Assembly (NCBI GenBank): GCA_043747295.1
Contig: JAYTPK010000254.1
Span: 1-10,828, forward strand
Reading direction: 5' to 3'
DNA: 10,828 nucleotides
From: JAAFIP01 sp043747295
GTDB taxonomy: Bacteria > Pseudomonadota > Gammaproteobacteria > Burkholderiales > Burkholderiaceae_C
Made by a program: the position numbers and the translations under genes. Below the pieces are notes generated by a model. It was not told the DNA's origin. It saw only the letters and a program-made list of their open reading frames with translations, and did not search any database. How positions within the stretch are numbered: position 1 is the stretch's first letter; each line of letters starts with the position of its first letter. Positions 1-5,987 of the stretch are shown here, one piece after another.

Positions 1-359
1 CGGCGGCAATCAATGATGTCGCGCTGGGCCGGGCCTTCGCTGCCGGGGGCGCCTGTGTCGGGCACCAGTTTTAAGAAGCGAAACTGCACGTTATTTTCGG
101 CGTGCGTCGCTACAAAAGTGCCTTTGCCTTGGCGGCGAATTACCAAGTTGTCGGTGGCCAGCTCGTCAATGGCTTTGCGCACTGTGCCTTGGCTTACGCG
201 ATAGCGCGCTGCCAGGTCCATCTCAGACGGAATCGCCTCGCCCGGCTTCCACTCGCCAGACTGCAGGCTTTGCAAGATCAGGCCCTTGATCTGCTGGTAC
301 AGAGGGCTAAAAGCTACGCCAGCAGCGTCGTCTGGTGCAAAGTTAGGAACGGCAGCCAT
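1..359 (-). CDS. GntR-family (HutC-type) transcriptional regulator, 3' end outside window
   Basis: The reverse strand reads from an ATG at 359 to the window edge without a stop, giving 119 complete residues. Residues about 15-85 form the winged helix-turn-helix DNA-binding domain of GntR regulators. Its hallmarks are SPLYQQIKGLI, then GEWKPGEAIPSEMDLAARY, the recognition-helix region VSQGTVRKAIDELA and the wing RRQGKGTFVA. The region after residue 90 (NNVQFRFLKLVP) resembles the start of a UTRA effector domain, as in the HutC subfamily, but most of it is missing. The effector is therefore unknown. The gene is transcribed away from mdh, with the operator-like sites at 373-468 between them. In related genomes I recall such a regulator next to the succinate dehydrogenase genes, which would lie beyond the edge; this cannot be checked here. 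No good Shine-Dalgarno precedes the ATG. Family call is firm; target genes are inferred. Confidence 0.9.
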   Translation of the reverse strand, partial: MAAVPNFAPDDAAGVAFSPLYQQIKGLILQSLQSGEWKPGEAIPSEMDLAARYRVSQGTVRKAIDELATDNLVIRRQGKGTFVATHAENNVQFRFLKLVPDTGAPGSEGPAQRDIIDCR

Positions 360-372
360 AAAAACTGGGTGG

Positions 373-414
373 TTTAGTTGGTGACTAAAGAATGACTAAA
401 GAGTGACTAGATGG
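373..414. repeat. 11-bp-period direct repeat plus short inverted repeat upstream of the GntR gene
   Basis: TGACTA occurs three times at 382, 393 and 404, exactly 11 bp apart. The first two units are nearly identical 11-mers (TGACTAAAGA followed by A or G), and the third is degenerate. In addition TTTAGT (373-378) and ACTAAA (384-389) form a perfect 6-bp inverted repeat around a 5-bp spacer. The sites lie in the presumed 5' leader of the regulator gene, 14-55 bp upstream of its ATG. The period is about one helical turn, which suits a protein-binding array, but no binding protein can be named. Confidence 0.6.
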
Positions 415-442
415 TGAAAACAGCTTGAAATCGCTAAATCAC

Positions 443-470
443 ATCATATCTTATATAAGACATAAGACAA
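443..470 (-). promoter_or_regulatory. Candidate promoter of the GntR regulator gene
   Basis: On the reverse strand TTGTCT (465-470, 4/6 to the -35 consensus) is followed after 16 bp by TATGAT (443-448, 5/6 to the -10 consensus). The palindrome at 449-460 fills most of the spacer, so a repressor bound there would block RNA polymerase. The leader to the ATG at 359 would be about 75 nt. The prediction is by eye only. Confidence 0.4.
449..468. promoter_or_regulatory. Operator-like palindrome with extra half-site between the GntR gene and mdh
   Basis: TCTTATATAAGA (449-460) is a perfect 12-bp palindrome. It is followed by ATAAGAC (462-468), repeating the right half-site ATAAGAC (455-461) in tandem. 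There are thus three half-sites of TCTTAT/ATAAGA within 20 bp. The block sits between the -35 and -10 of the candidate regulator promoter and ends 3 bp before the -35 candidate of mdh. GntR-family proteins bind palindromes as dimers, so the divergent regulator is the natural candidate. That it binds here is inference. Confidence 0.55.
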
Positions 471-471
471 A

Positions 472-501
472 TTGACCGAAATGTGTTTTCAAGGGTAAAC
501 T
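472..501 (+). promoter_or_regulatory. Candidate sigma-70 promoter of mdh
   Basis: TTGACC (472-477, 5/6 to consensus) is followed after 18 bp by TAAACT (496-501, 4/6). Initiation would be near 508, giving a leader of about 45 nt that includes the GGAG Shine-Dalgarno at 542-545. The palindromic block at 449-468 abuts the -35 element. Confidence 0.5.
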
Positions 502-552
502 CTAGGGCTTTGTTACAGCACAGTTTCATCACTTTAAATTTGGAGTTTTCCC

Positions 553-1539
553 ATGAGCAAAAAGCCTGTTCGCGTAGCCGTCACTGGTGCCGCTGGTCAA
601 ATTGGATACGCACTATTGTTCCGCATCGCCAGCGGTGAAATGTTGGGCAAAGACCAGCCGGTTATTTTGCAATTGCTCGAAGTACCTGTTGAAGGCCCAC
701 AAAAAGCCCTCAAGGGCGTGATGATGGAGCTGGACGACTGTGCTTTCCCATTGCTGGTAAGCATGGAAGCGCATGGCGACCCAATGACCGCATTCAAAGA
801 CGCCGACTACGCACTGCTAGTGGGTTCGCGCCCGCGCGGGCCTGGTATGGAGCGCGCTGAGCTGCTGTCGATCAACGGCGCTATTTTCACTGCGCAGGGC
901 AAGGCACTGAATGCCGTGGCTTCACGCACTGTCAAGGTGTTAGTGGTGGGCAACCCTGCCAACACCAACGCCTACATTGCCATGAAGAGCGCGCCTGATC
1001 TGCCGCGTAAAAACTTCACCGCCATGCTGCGCCTGGACCATAACCGTGCGGCGTCGCAAATTGCTGCTAAAACCGGCAAAGCAGTGGCAGACATTGAAAA
1101 ATTGACCGTGTGGGGCAACCATTCGCCCACCATGTACGCCGACTACCGCTTTGCCACCATCAAAGGCGAAAGCGTAGCCAAGATGATCAACGACCAGGTG
1201 TGGAACAAAGACACCTTCTTGCCCACCGTAGGCAAGCGCGGCGCGGCCATTATCGAGGCACGCGGCCTGTCGTCTGCAGCGTCAGCTGCTAACGCTGCCA
1301 TTGACCACATGCGCGACTGGGCGCTAGGTACCAATGGCAAATGGGTCACTATGGGCATCCCATCAGACGGTCAATACGGCATTCCGAAAGACACGATGTT
1401 TGGCTTCCCGGTGACCTGCGAAAACGGCGAATACAAAATCGTCGAAGGTCTTGAGATCGACGCTTTCTCGCAAGAGTGCATCAACAAGACTCTGGCTGAA
1501 TTAGAAGGCGAAAAAGACGGCGTTAAGCACCTCTTGTAA
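553..1539 (+). CDS. mdh: Malate dehydrogenase (NAD-dependent)
   Basis: Catalyses the reversible NAD-dependent oxidation of malate to oxaloacetate in the cytoplasmic TCA cycle. The 328 residues match the usual length of the cytosolic/Burkholderiales-type enzyme. The dinucleotide-binding loop GAAGQIG is at residues 12-18. The mobile-loop arginines R95 and R101 lie in SRPRGPGMER, and NPANTN is at 134-139. LDHNR supplies the proton-relay Asp162 and substrate-binding Arg165. The catalytic histidine is His190 in WGNHSP. All key residues are present. The start is fixed by GGAG 7 nt upstream and by the MSKKPVRVAVTGAAG beginning typical of the family. The CoA lyase starts 6 nt after the stop, so the two are almost certainly co-transcribed. 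Expression probably starts from the promoter at 472-501 and may be controlled by the divergent GntR regulator. Lactate dehydrogenase is excluded by the LDHNR and loop signature. Confidence 0.98.
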   Translation: MSKKPVRVAVTGAAGQIGYALLFRIASGEMLGKDQPVILQLLEVPVEGPQKALKGVMMELDDCAFPLLVSMEAHGDPMTAFKDADYALLVGSRPRGPGMERAELLSINGAIFTAQGKALNAVASRTVKVLVVGNPANTNAYIAMKSAPDLPRKNFTAMLRLDHNRAASQIAAKTGKAVADIEKLTVWGNHSPTMYADYRFATIKGESVAKMINDQVWNKDTFLPTVGKRGAAIIEARGLSSAASAANAAIDHMRDWALGTNGKWVTMGIPSDGQYGIPKDTMFGFPVTCENGEYKIVEGLEIDAFSQECINKTLAELEGEKDGVKHLL

Positions 1540-1545
1540 TTTGCC

Positions 1546-2547
1546 ATGTCACATCCACGCGACGTGCTGTTAGGGTCACAGTCTGGCAAAATCGTTTTGC
1601 CGGTGTGTGACCACTACAGCGGCGTGGAATCGCGGATGAAAAAAACCTTGGCGCTGCAAGCCGAGATGATTCAAGAGTTTGGAGCTTGCGTTTTTGATGC
1701 CACGCTAGACTGTGAAGACGGTGCGCCAGCTGGAGGCGAAATTGACCATGCAAATATGGTGGTAGTCCAAGTATCTACTGCTCAGACAGCTACTAAAAAT
1801 ATAGCAAAAGCATTGCCACGTATAGGTGTGCGTGTTCATGCGGTAGACCACGCGGCGTTTGCTACTGATGTAGACATCATTGTGCGTGGTGCAGGGGCAC
1901 ACTTGGCCTACATCATGGTGCCTAAAGTTGAGTCACTAGCTGACGTGCAGCGTGCCATAGGGGCTATCGATGCTGCGGGCGGCGCGCATATCCCGCTGCA
2001 TGTGCTGATCGAATCGTCTGCTGCAGTACATCAGGTTTTCGCCATTGTTGCCCATCCACGCGTAGAGTCCATTAGCTTTGGATTAATGGATTTTGTGTCG
2101 TCACATGGTGGTGCTATTCCGTCTGAGGCCATGGGCAGTGCAGGGCAATTTAGCCATCCACTGGTGTTGCGCGCTAAAACTGAAATTGCGGCTGCATGCC
2201 ATGCTTTTGGCAAAGTGCCCTCGCACTGCGTAGTTACTGAGTTCACCGATGTGCAGGCTTTGCACCAAGCGGCAGTGCAGGCCAGCCGCCAGCTGGGCTA
2301 CACGCGCATGTGGAGCATTCACCCAGCGCAGATTCGCCCCATCGTGGCTGCGTTTGCGCCCTCAGAGCCAGAGATCGACAAAGCCAGCCGCATTGTGGAG
2401 GCCGCAGCGCTGGCACAGTGGGCACCCATTAGCCACCAAGGCCAGCTGCACGACCGCGCCAGCTACCGTTATTATTGGCAAGTGATAGAGCGTGCACGTC
2501 GTACTGGGCAGGCGTTGCCACCTGAGATGCAAAAATATTTTCATTAA
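1546..2547 (+). CDS. HpcH/HpaI-family CoA ester lyase (CitE / malyl-CoA lyase-like)
   Basis: A 333-residue TIM-barrel protein of the HpcH/HpaI aldolase / CitE family, whose members cleave or form acyl-CoA esters such as malyl-CoA, citramalyl-CoA or citryl-CoA with a Mg2+ enolate mechanism. Visible family motifs are DCEDG (55-59), MVPK (124-127), IES with the probable metal ligand Glu156 (155-157), FGLMDF with the probable second ligand Asp182 (178-183), and SIHPAQI near 257-263. The substrate cannot be assigned. No citrate lyase alpha or gamma subunit gene is nearby, so true citrate lyase is unlikely. The position between mdh and acnB suggests a TCA-linked substrate. The ATG is 6 nt after mdh and has no clear Shine-Dalgarno, so translational coupling is likely. 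Residues 71-87 are encoded by a copy of a dispersed palindromic repeat (1757-1805), in a stretch richer in A/T than the flanking gene. The reading frame stays open through it. Confidence 0.92.
   Translation: MSHPRDVLLGSQSGKIVLPVCDHYSGVESRMKKTLALQAEMIQEFGACVFDATLDCEDGAPAGGEIDHANMVVVQVSTAQTATKNIAKALPRIGVRVHAVDHAAFATDVDIIVRGAGAHLAYIMVPKVESLADVQRAIGAIDAAGGAHIPLHVLIESSAAVHQVFAIVAHPRVESISFGLMDFVSSHGGAIPSEAMGSAGQFSHPLVLRAKTEIAAACHAFGKVPSHCVVTEFTDVQALHQAAVQASRQLGYTRMWSIHPAQIRPIVAAFAPSEPEIDKASRIVEAAALAQWAPISHQGQLHDRASYRYYWQVIERARRTGQALPPEMQKYFH
1757..1805 (-). repeat. Dispersed palindromic repeat, copy inside the CoA lyase gene
   Basis: By hand alignment this 49-bp segment matches, without gaps, the reverse complement of 7709-7757 at 35 of 49 positions. 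It matches the reverse complement of 8466-8514 at 30 of 49. The best blocks are AGTCCAAGT (1764-1772), TACTGCTCA (1776-1784), CAGCTA (1787-1792) and TATAGC (1800-1805). It is read in frame and encodes residues 71-87 of the lyase. The palindromic core is weaker than in the intergenic copy at 7702-7732. Confidence 0.75.
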
Positions 2548-2590
2548 GTTCCCCGACAGCTAACCATTTACACACCACAAGGAGATAGAG

Positions 2591-3097
2591 ATGCGTAATT
2601 TGATGATGACCTCAGTACTCGTATTAGCCGCTGCTGCGCTGACCACTGGCGTTAGCGCTGAAGCGGTGAAAAAATCTGCTAAACCTGCAGCCAAATCCAC
2701 CTCTAAAGCACCGGTTAAAGCTGCTGCTGGTGCTGCAGCTGTGGCTTTGAGCGCAGATCAAGTCGCTTTGGCGCAATATGTAGTCACAGGGCGCTTCCCA
2801 TGCGCTGAAGGGCGCAGTGTCAGTATCAGCGCTGACCCCAAGGTTAATGGTGCATTCGATGTGCAGTTTGGTGGCAGCAAATATGATGTAGTGCCTATGC
2901 CCACCAAGAGTGGTGCACTGCGCCTGGAAGATACTAAAACAGGTTTTGTACTCATGCAGCTGGCCAATAAATCCATGCTGTTCAACGAAAAGCAAGGCCG
3001 CCGTTTGGCTGATGACTGCGTCAGCCCTGCACAACAAGCTTTTGCAGACAACATGAAAGTCAACCCTAGCGCTGGAGTGCTAGAGGGCGGCAAGTAA
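2591..3097 (+). CDS. Unknown small exported protein between the CoA lyase gene and acnB
   Basis: A 168-residue protein that I cannot assign to a characterised family. Residues 1-23 look like a Sec signal peptide: Arg and Met at the start, a hydrophobic core LVLAAAALTTG, and a plausible signal peptidase I site after VSA. Residues 24-52 are a Lys/Ala/Pro-rich, probably flexible linker. Residues 57-145 look like a compact beta-rich domain with only two cysteines, Cys71 (RFPCAEG) and Cys143 (ADDCVSP), which could form a disulphide in the periplasm. The pattern of an early Cys followed by short beta-strands with SGALRLEDTKTGFVLMQ faintly recalls MliC-type lysozyme inhibitors, but this is a weak guess. 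The start is well supported by AAGGAG (2579-2584), 6 nt before the ATG. It lies 43 nt after the lyase gene and is followed by a hairpin with a T run. Confidence 0.85.
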   Translation: MRNLMMTSVLVLAAAALTTGVSAEAVKKSAKPAAKSTSKAPVKAAAGAAAVALSADQVALAQYVVTGRFPCAEGRSVSISADPKVNGAFDVQFGGSKYDVVPMPTKSGALRLEDTKTGFVLMQLANKSMLFNEKQGRRLADDCVSPAQQAFADNMKVNPSAGVLEGGK

Positions 3098-3116
3098 GCT
3101 GGGGTAAATCCCAAAC

Positions 3117-3150
3117 GCTTTAAAAGTAATAACTGCTTGAGCATATTTCA
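3117..3150 (+). repeat. Decayed copy of the dispersed palindromic repeat
   Basis: Positions 3117-3143 match 7709-7735 at 23 of 27 bases without gaps by hand alignment, including an unbroken CTGCTTGAGCA. After 3143 the similarity fades, apart from a CAC at the equivalent offset. It is in the same orientation as the copies at 7709 and 8466. Its CTGCTTG forms the left arm of the downstream terminator hairpin. Confidence 0.5.
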
Positions 3151-3170
3151 CGGGCCCAAGCAGTATTTTT
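3132..3170 (+). terminator. Terminator-like hairpin between the exported-protein gene and acnB
   Basis: ACTGCTTG (3132-3139) pairs with CAAGCAGT (3157-3164) around a 17-nt loop, followed by ATTTTT (3165-3170). The 8-bp stem and T run suit rho-independent termination, but the loop is long. Incomplete termination would let some transcripts read into acnB. A 10-bp palindrome TTGATATCAA (3169-3178) follows directly. Confidence 0.55.
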
Positions 3171-3195
3171 GATATCAAGTGAAGGAGTTATCACC

Positions 3196-5799
3196 ATGCC
3201 ATCCGCATTCATGCAAACCTACCAAGCCCATGTGGCTGAACGTGCCGTTCTAGGCATTCCGCCGCTTCCCTTGTCGGCCCAGCAAACTGGCCAAGTGATT
3301 GAGCAGCTCAAAGCGCCCACCGCTGGTGAAGAAGCTGCTTTGGTAGAGTTGTTGTCGCACCGCGTCCCTGCAGGCGTGGACAACGCAGCCAAGGTCAAGG
3401 CATCGTACCTGGCTGCCGTAGCGCATGGCACCGAAAAGTGCAGCTCCATCACCTCCGCTAAAGCCACCGAGCTGCTGGGCACCATGCTGGGCGGCTACAA
3501 CCTTACCCCGCTGATTGATTTGCTAGACAACGCAGCCGTAGCCGCTGTAGCTGCAGAAGGCTTGAAGAAAACCCTACTCATGTTTGACCAGTTCCATGAC
3601 GTCAAAACTAAGGCCGACAAAGGCAATGCACACGCTAAAGGCGTGCTGCAAAGCTGGGCCGATGCTGAGTGGTTTACATCGCGCCCTGAAGTGCCTAAGT
3701 CAATCAAGCTGACCGTCTTCAAAGTGCCCGGTGAGACCAACACCGACGACTTGTCGCCCGCACCCGACGCATGGAGCCGACCCGACATTCCGTTGCACGC
3801 CCTAGCGATTCTGAAAAACAAGCGCGACGGCGCACCCTTCACCCCTGAAGAAGACGGCAAGCGCGGCCCGATTGCACAAATCAACGCACTGCATGCCAAA
3901 GCCCAAGCCTCTGGTGCAGTGGTGGCTTATGTGGGCGACGTGGTGGGTACGGGCTCTAGCCGTAAGTCGGCGACCAACAGTGTGCTGTGGTTTACCGGTC
4001 AAGACATTCCATTCATCCCCAACAAAAAATTTGGCGGCGTGTGCTTAGGTGCCAAAATCGCACCGATTTTTTATAACACCATGGAAGACGCAGGCGCATT
4101 GCCGATCGAGCTGGACGTGAGCCAGATGGATATGGGCGACGTGATTGAGCTGCGCCCCTATGACGGTAAAGCTTTGAAAGACGGCAAAGAAATCGCGTCA
4201 TTCCAACTTAAAAGTGATGTGTTGTTTGACGAAGTGCGCGCTGGTGGCCGCATACCGCTAATCGTAGGCCGTGGCCTGACCGCTAAAGCACGCGAAGCAC
4301 TGGGTCTGCCAGTATCTACCTTGTTCCGCCTGCCTACCGTGCCTACATCGTCGACCAAGGGCTTCACCTTGGCGCAAAAGATGGTGGGCCGCGCAGTGGG
4401 TCTGCCTGAAGGCCAGGGCGTGCGCCCCGGCACGTACTGCGAGCCTAAGATGACCAGTGTAGGGTCGCAAGACACCACAGGCCCGATGACCCGTGACGAG
4501 CTGAAAGACCTAGCCTGCCTAGGCTTTAGCTCTGACTTGGTGATGCAGTCCTTTTGTCACACCGCCGCCTACCCCAAGCCTGTGGACGTAAAAATGCACC
4601 ACGAGCTGCCTGACTTCATTAGCACGCGCGGCGGCATTAGCCTGCGCCCTGGTGACGGCATTATTCACAGCTGGCTTAACCGCATGTTGCTGCCTGATAC
4701 CGTAGGCACGGGTGGCGACAGCCACACACGCTTTCCGATTGGCATTAGCTTTCCGGCAGGCTCTGGCTTGGTGGCGTTTGCCGCCGCTACCGGCGTGATG
4801 CCGCTGGACATGCCTGAAAGCGTGCTAGTGCGCTTTAAAGGCACCCTGCAGCCAGGAGTGACCCTGCGCGACTTGGTGCACGCCATTCCGCTGTACGCTA
4901 TCAAGGCAGGTCACCTCACCGTGGCTAAAACAGCTAAGAAAAACATCTTCTCTGGTCGTATCCTGGAGATCGAAGGTTTGCCTGATTTGAAGATCGAGCA
5001 AGCTTTCGAGCTGGCCGATGCGTCCGCAGAACGCTCTGCCGCTGGCTGCACCGTAGCGCTGAACAACGCGCCAGTGATCGAGTATTTAAACAGCAACATT
5101 GCGCTGCTCAAAAGCATGATTGCCAACGGCTATTCTGATGCACGCACCATCCAGCGCCGTATTGACGAGATGCAAAAGTGGCTTGCCAAGCCTAACTTGC
5201 TGACTGCCGACAAAGATGCTGAATACACCGCTGTGATCGAGATTGACCTGGCCGAGATCACCGAGCCTATCGTGTGCTGCCCGAACGACCCTGATGATGC
5301 TAAAACACTCAGCGACGTAGCGGGTGCCAAAATTGACGAAGTGTTTATCGGCAGCTGCATGACCAACATCGGCCACTTCCGCGCAGCATCCAAGCTGCTA
5401 GAGGGCAAGCGCGACATCCCCGTCAAGCTGTGGATGGCCCCGCCCACCAAGATGGACGCTGACCAGCTCACCCGCGAAGGCCACTACGGTGTCTTTGGCG
5501 CAGCAGGCGCACGTATGGAAATGCCCGGCTGCAGCTTGTGCATGGGCAACCAAGCGCAAGTCAAAGAGGGCGCAACAGTCATGTCAACTAGCACCCGCAA
5601 CTTTCCTAACCGCTTGGGCAAAAACACCTTCGTGTATTTGGGCAGCGCAGAGTTGAGCGCTATCTGCTCTAAGCTAGGTCGTATCCCCACCAAAGCCGAA
5701 TATCTGGCTGATGTGGCTGGTTTGAACAAAGACAGCGCTAATGTCTACAAGTACATGAACTTTGACCAGATGGAAGACAGTGAGAAAGTGGCGGCTTAA
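3196..5799 (+). CDS. acnB: Aconitate hydratase B (also 2-methylisocitrate dehydratase family)
   Basis: Converts citrate to isocitrate through cis-aconitate using a [4Fe-4S] cluster; the main TCA aconitase of many proteobacteria, also able to hydrate 2-methyl-cis-aconitate. The product is 867 residues against 865 for E. coli AcnB, and agrees closely along its length. The N-terminal HEAT-like domain starts QTYQAHVAERAVLGIPPLPL. The swivel domain has VGDVVGTGSSRKSATNS from residue 246. The catalytic domains contain SVGSQDTTGPMTRDELKDL and GTGGDSHTRFPIG. The cluster ligands are Cys721 (GSCMTNIGHFR), Cys779 and Cys782 (PGCSLCMGNQ). The start is set by AAGGAG (3182-3187), 8 nt before the ATG at 3196. 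An upstream in-frame ATG at 3169 overlaps the terminator T run and lacks a ribosome site. E. coli apo-AcnB binds mRNA when iron is low; the same is possible here but not visible in sequence. A strong terminator follows. Confidence 0.98.
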   Translation: MPSAFMQTYQAHVAERAVLGIPPLPLSAQQTGQVIEQLKAPTAGEEAALVELLSHRVPAGVDNAAKVKASYLAAVAHGTEKCSSITSAKATELLGTMLGGYNLTPLIDLLDNAAVAAVAAEGLKKTLLMFDQFHDVKTKADKGNAHAKGVLQSWADAEWFTSRPEVPKSIKLTVFKVPGETNTDDLSPAPDAWSRPDIPLHALAILKNKRDGAPFTPEEDGKRGPIAQINALHAKAQASGAVVAYVGDVVGTGSSRKSATNSVLWFTGQDIPFIPNKKFGGVCLGAKIAPIFYNTMEDAGALPIELDVSQMDMGDVIELRPYDGKALKDGKEIASFQLKSDVLFDEVRAGGRIPLIVGRGLTAKAREALGLPVSTLFRLPTVPTSSTKGFTLAQKMVGRAVGLPEGQGVRPGTYCEPKMTSVGSQDTTGPMTRDELKDLACLGFSSDLVMQSFCHTAAYPKPVDVKMHHELPDFISTRGGISLRPGDGIIHSWLNRMLLPDTVGTGGDSHTRFPIGISFPAGSGLVAFAAATGVMPLDMPESVLVRFKGTLQPGVTLRDLVHAIPLYAIKAGHLTVAKTAKKNIFSGRILEIEGLPDLKIEQAFELADASAERSAAGCTVALNNAPVIEYLNSNIALLKSMIANGYSDARTIQRRIDEMQKWLAKPNLLTADKDAEYTAVIEIDLAEITEPIVCCPNDPDDAKTLSDVAGAKIDEVFIGSCMTNIGHFRAASKLLEGKRDIPVKLWMAPPTKMDADQLTREGHYGVFGAAGARMEMPGCSLCMGNQAQVKEGATVMSTSTRNFPNRLGKNTFVYLGSAELSAICSKLGRIPTKAEYLADVAGLNKDSANVYKYMNFDQMEDSEKVAA

Positions 5800-5854
5800 T
5801 ATTGAAGACAAACTACTTCAAAGCACACTAAACAGCAGTAAGCCTGTTGTAACC

Positions 5855-5888
5855 AAGCCCTGTGACGCAAGTTACAGGGCTTTTTCTT
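5855..5888 (+). terminator. Rho-independent terminator of acnB
   Basis: AAGCCCTGTGAC (5855-5866) pairs over 12 bp, with one G-T wobble, with GTTACAGGGCTT (5871-5882) across a GCAA tetraloop. The stem is followed by a T-rich tract (5881-5888). It closes the TCA block and separates it from the phosphate operon. Confidence 0.92.
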
Positions 5889-5924
5889 TGTGTGCAACTC
5901 TAATTTATCAGCAGCTGCCTCGCG

Positions 5925-5974
5925 TAAAATCCGTCACACAACTGACATACAGCCGACACACAACCGTAACAATC
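5925..5974 (+). promoter_or_regulatory. Pho-box-like array with a -10-like hexamer, upstream of the phosphate transport operon
   Basis: Four 7-mers resembling the PhoB half-site CTGTCAT follow each other every 11 bp: CCGTCAC (5931-5937), CTGACAT (5942-5948), CCGACAC (5953-5959) and CCGTAAC (5964-5970). They are separated by 4-bp spacers ACAA, ACAG and ACAA. The 7+4 spacing is that of known Pho boxes. TAAAAT (5925-5930) just before the array is a good -10 hexamer, though no convincing -35 is seen at standard distance. TAACAA (5967-5972) is a weaker alternative -10. If the first -10 is used, PhoB would bind over the start site and repress. The gene's Shine-Dalgarno is AAAGG (5977-5981). Confidence 0.6.
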
Positions 5975-5987
5975 TCAAAGGTATTTC

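Noticed and set aside
830..841. Perfect 12-bp GC palindrome GCCCGCGCGGGC in mdh
   Set aside because: It encodes the conserved RPRGP mobile loop; Arg/Pro/Gly codons in a GC-rich gene produce it without any regulatory role.
2624..3037. Long reverse-strand open frame (137 codons) opposite the exported-protein gene
   Set aside because: It has no recognisable protein features and is Cys/Ser/Phe-rich as expected from the antisense of a real gene; the forward gene has a signal peptide and a strong ribosome site.
3169..3195. Upstream start for acnB adding nine residues
   Set aside because: That ATG lies in the terminator T run and palindrome and has no Shine-Dalgarno; the ATG at 3196 has AAGGAG at ideal spacing.
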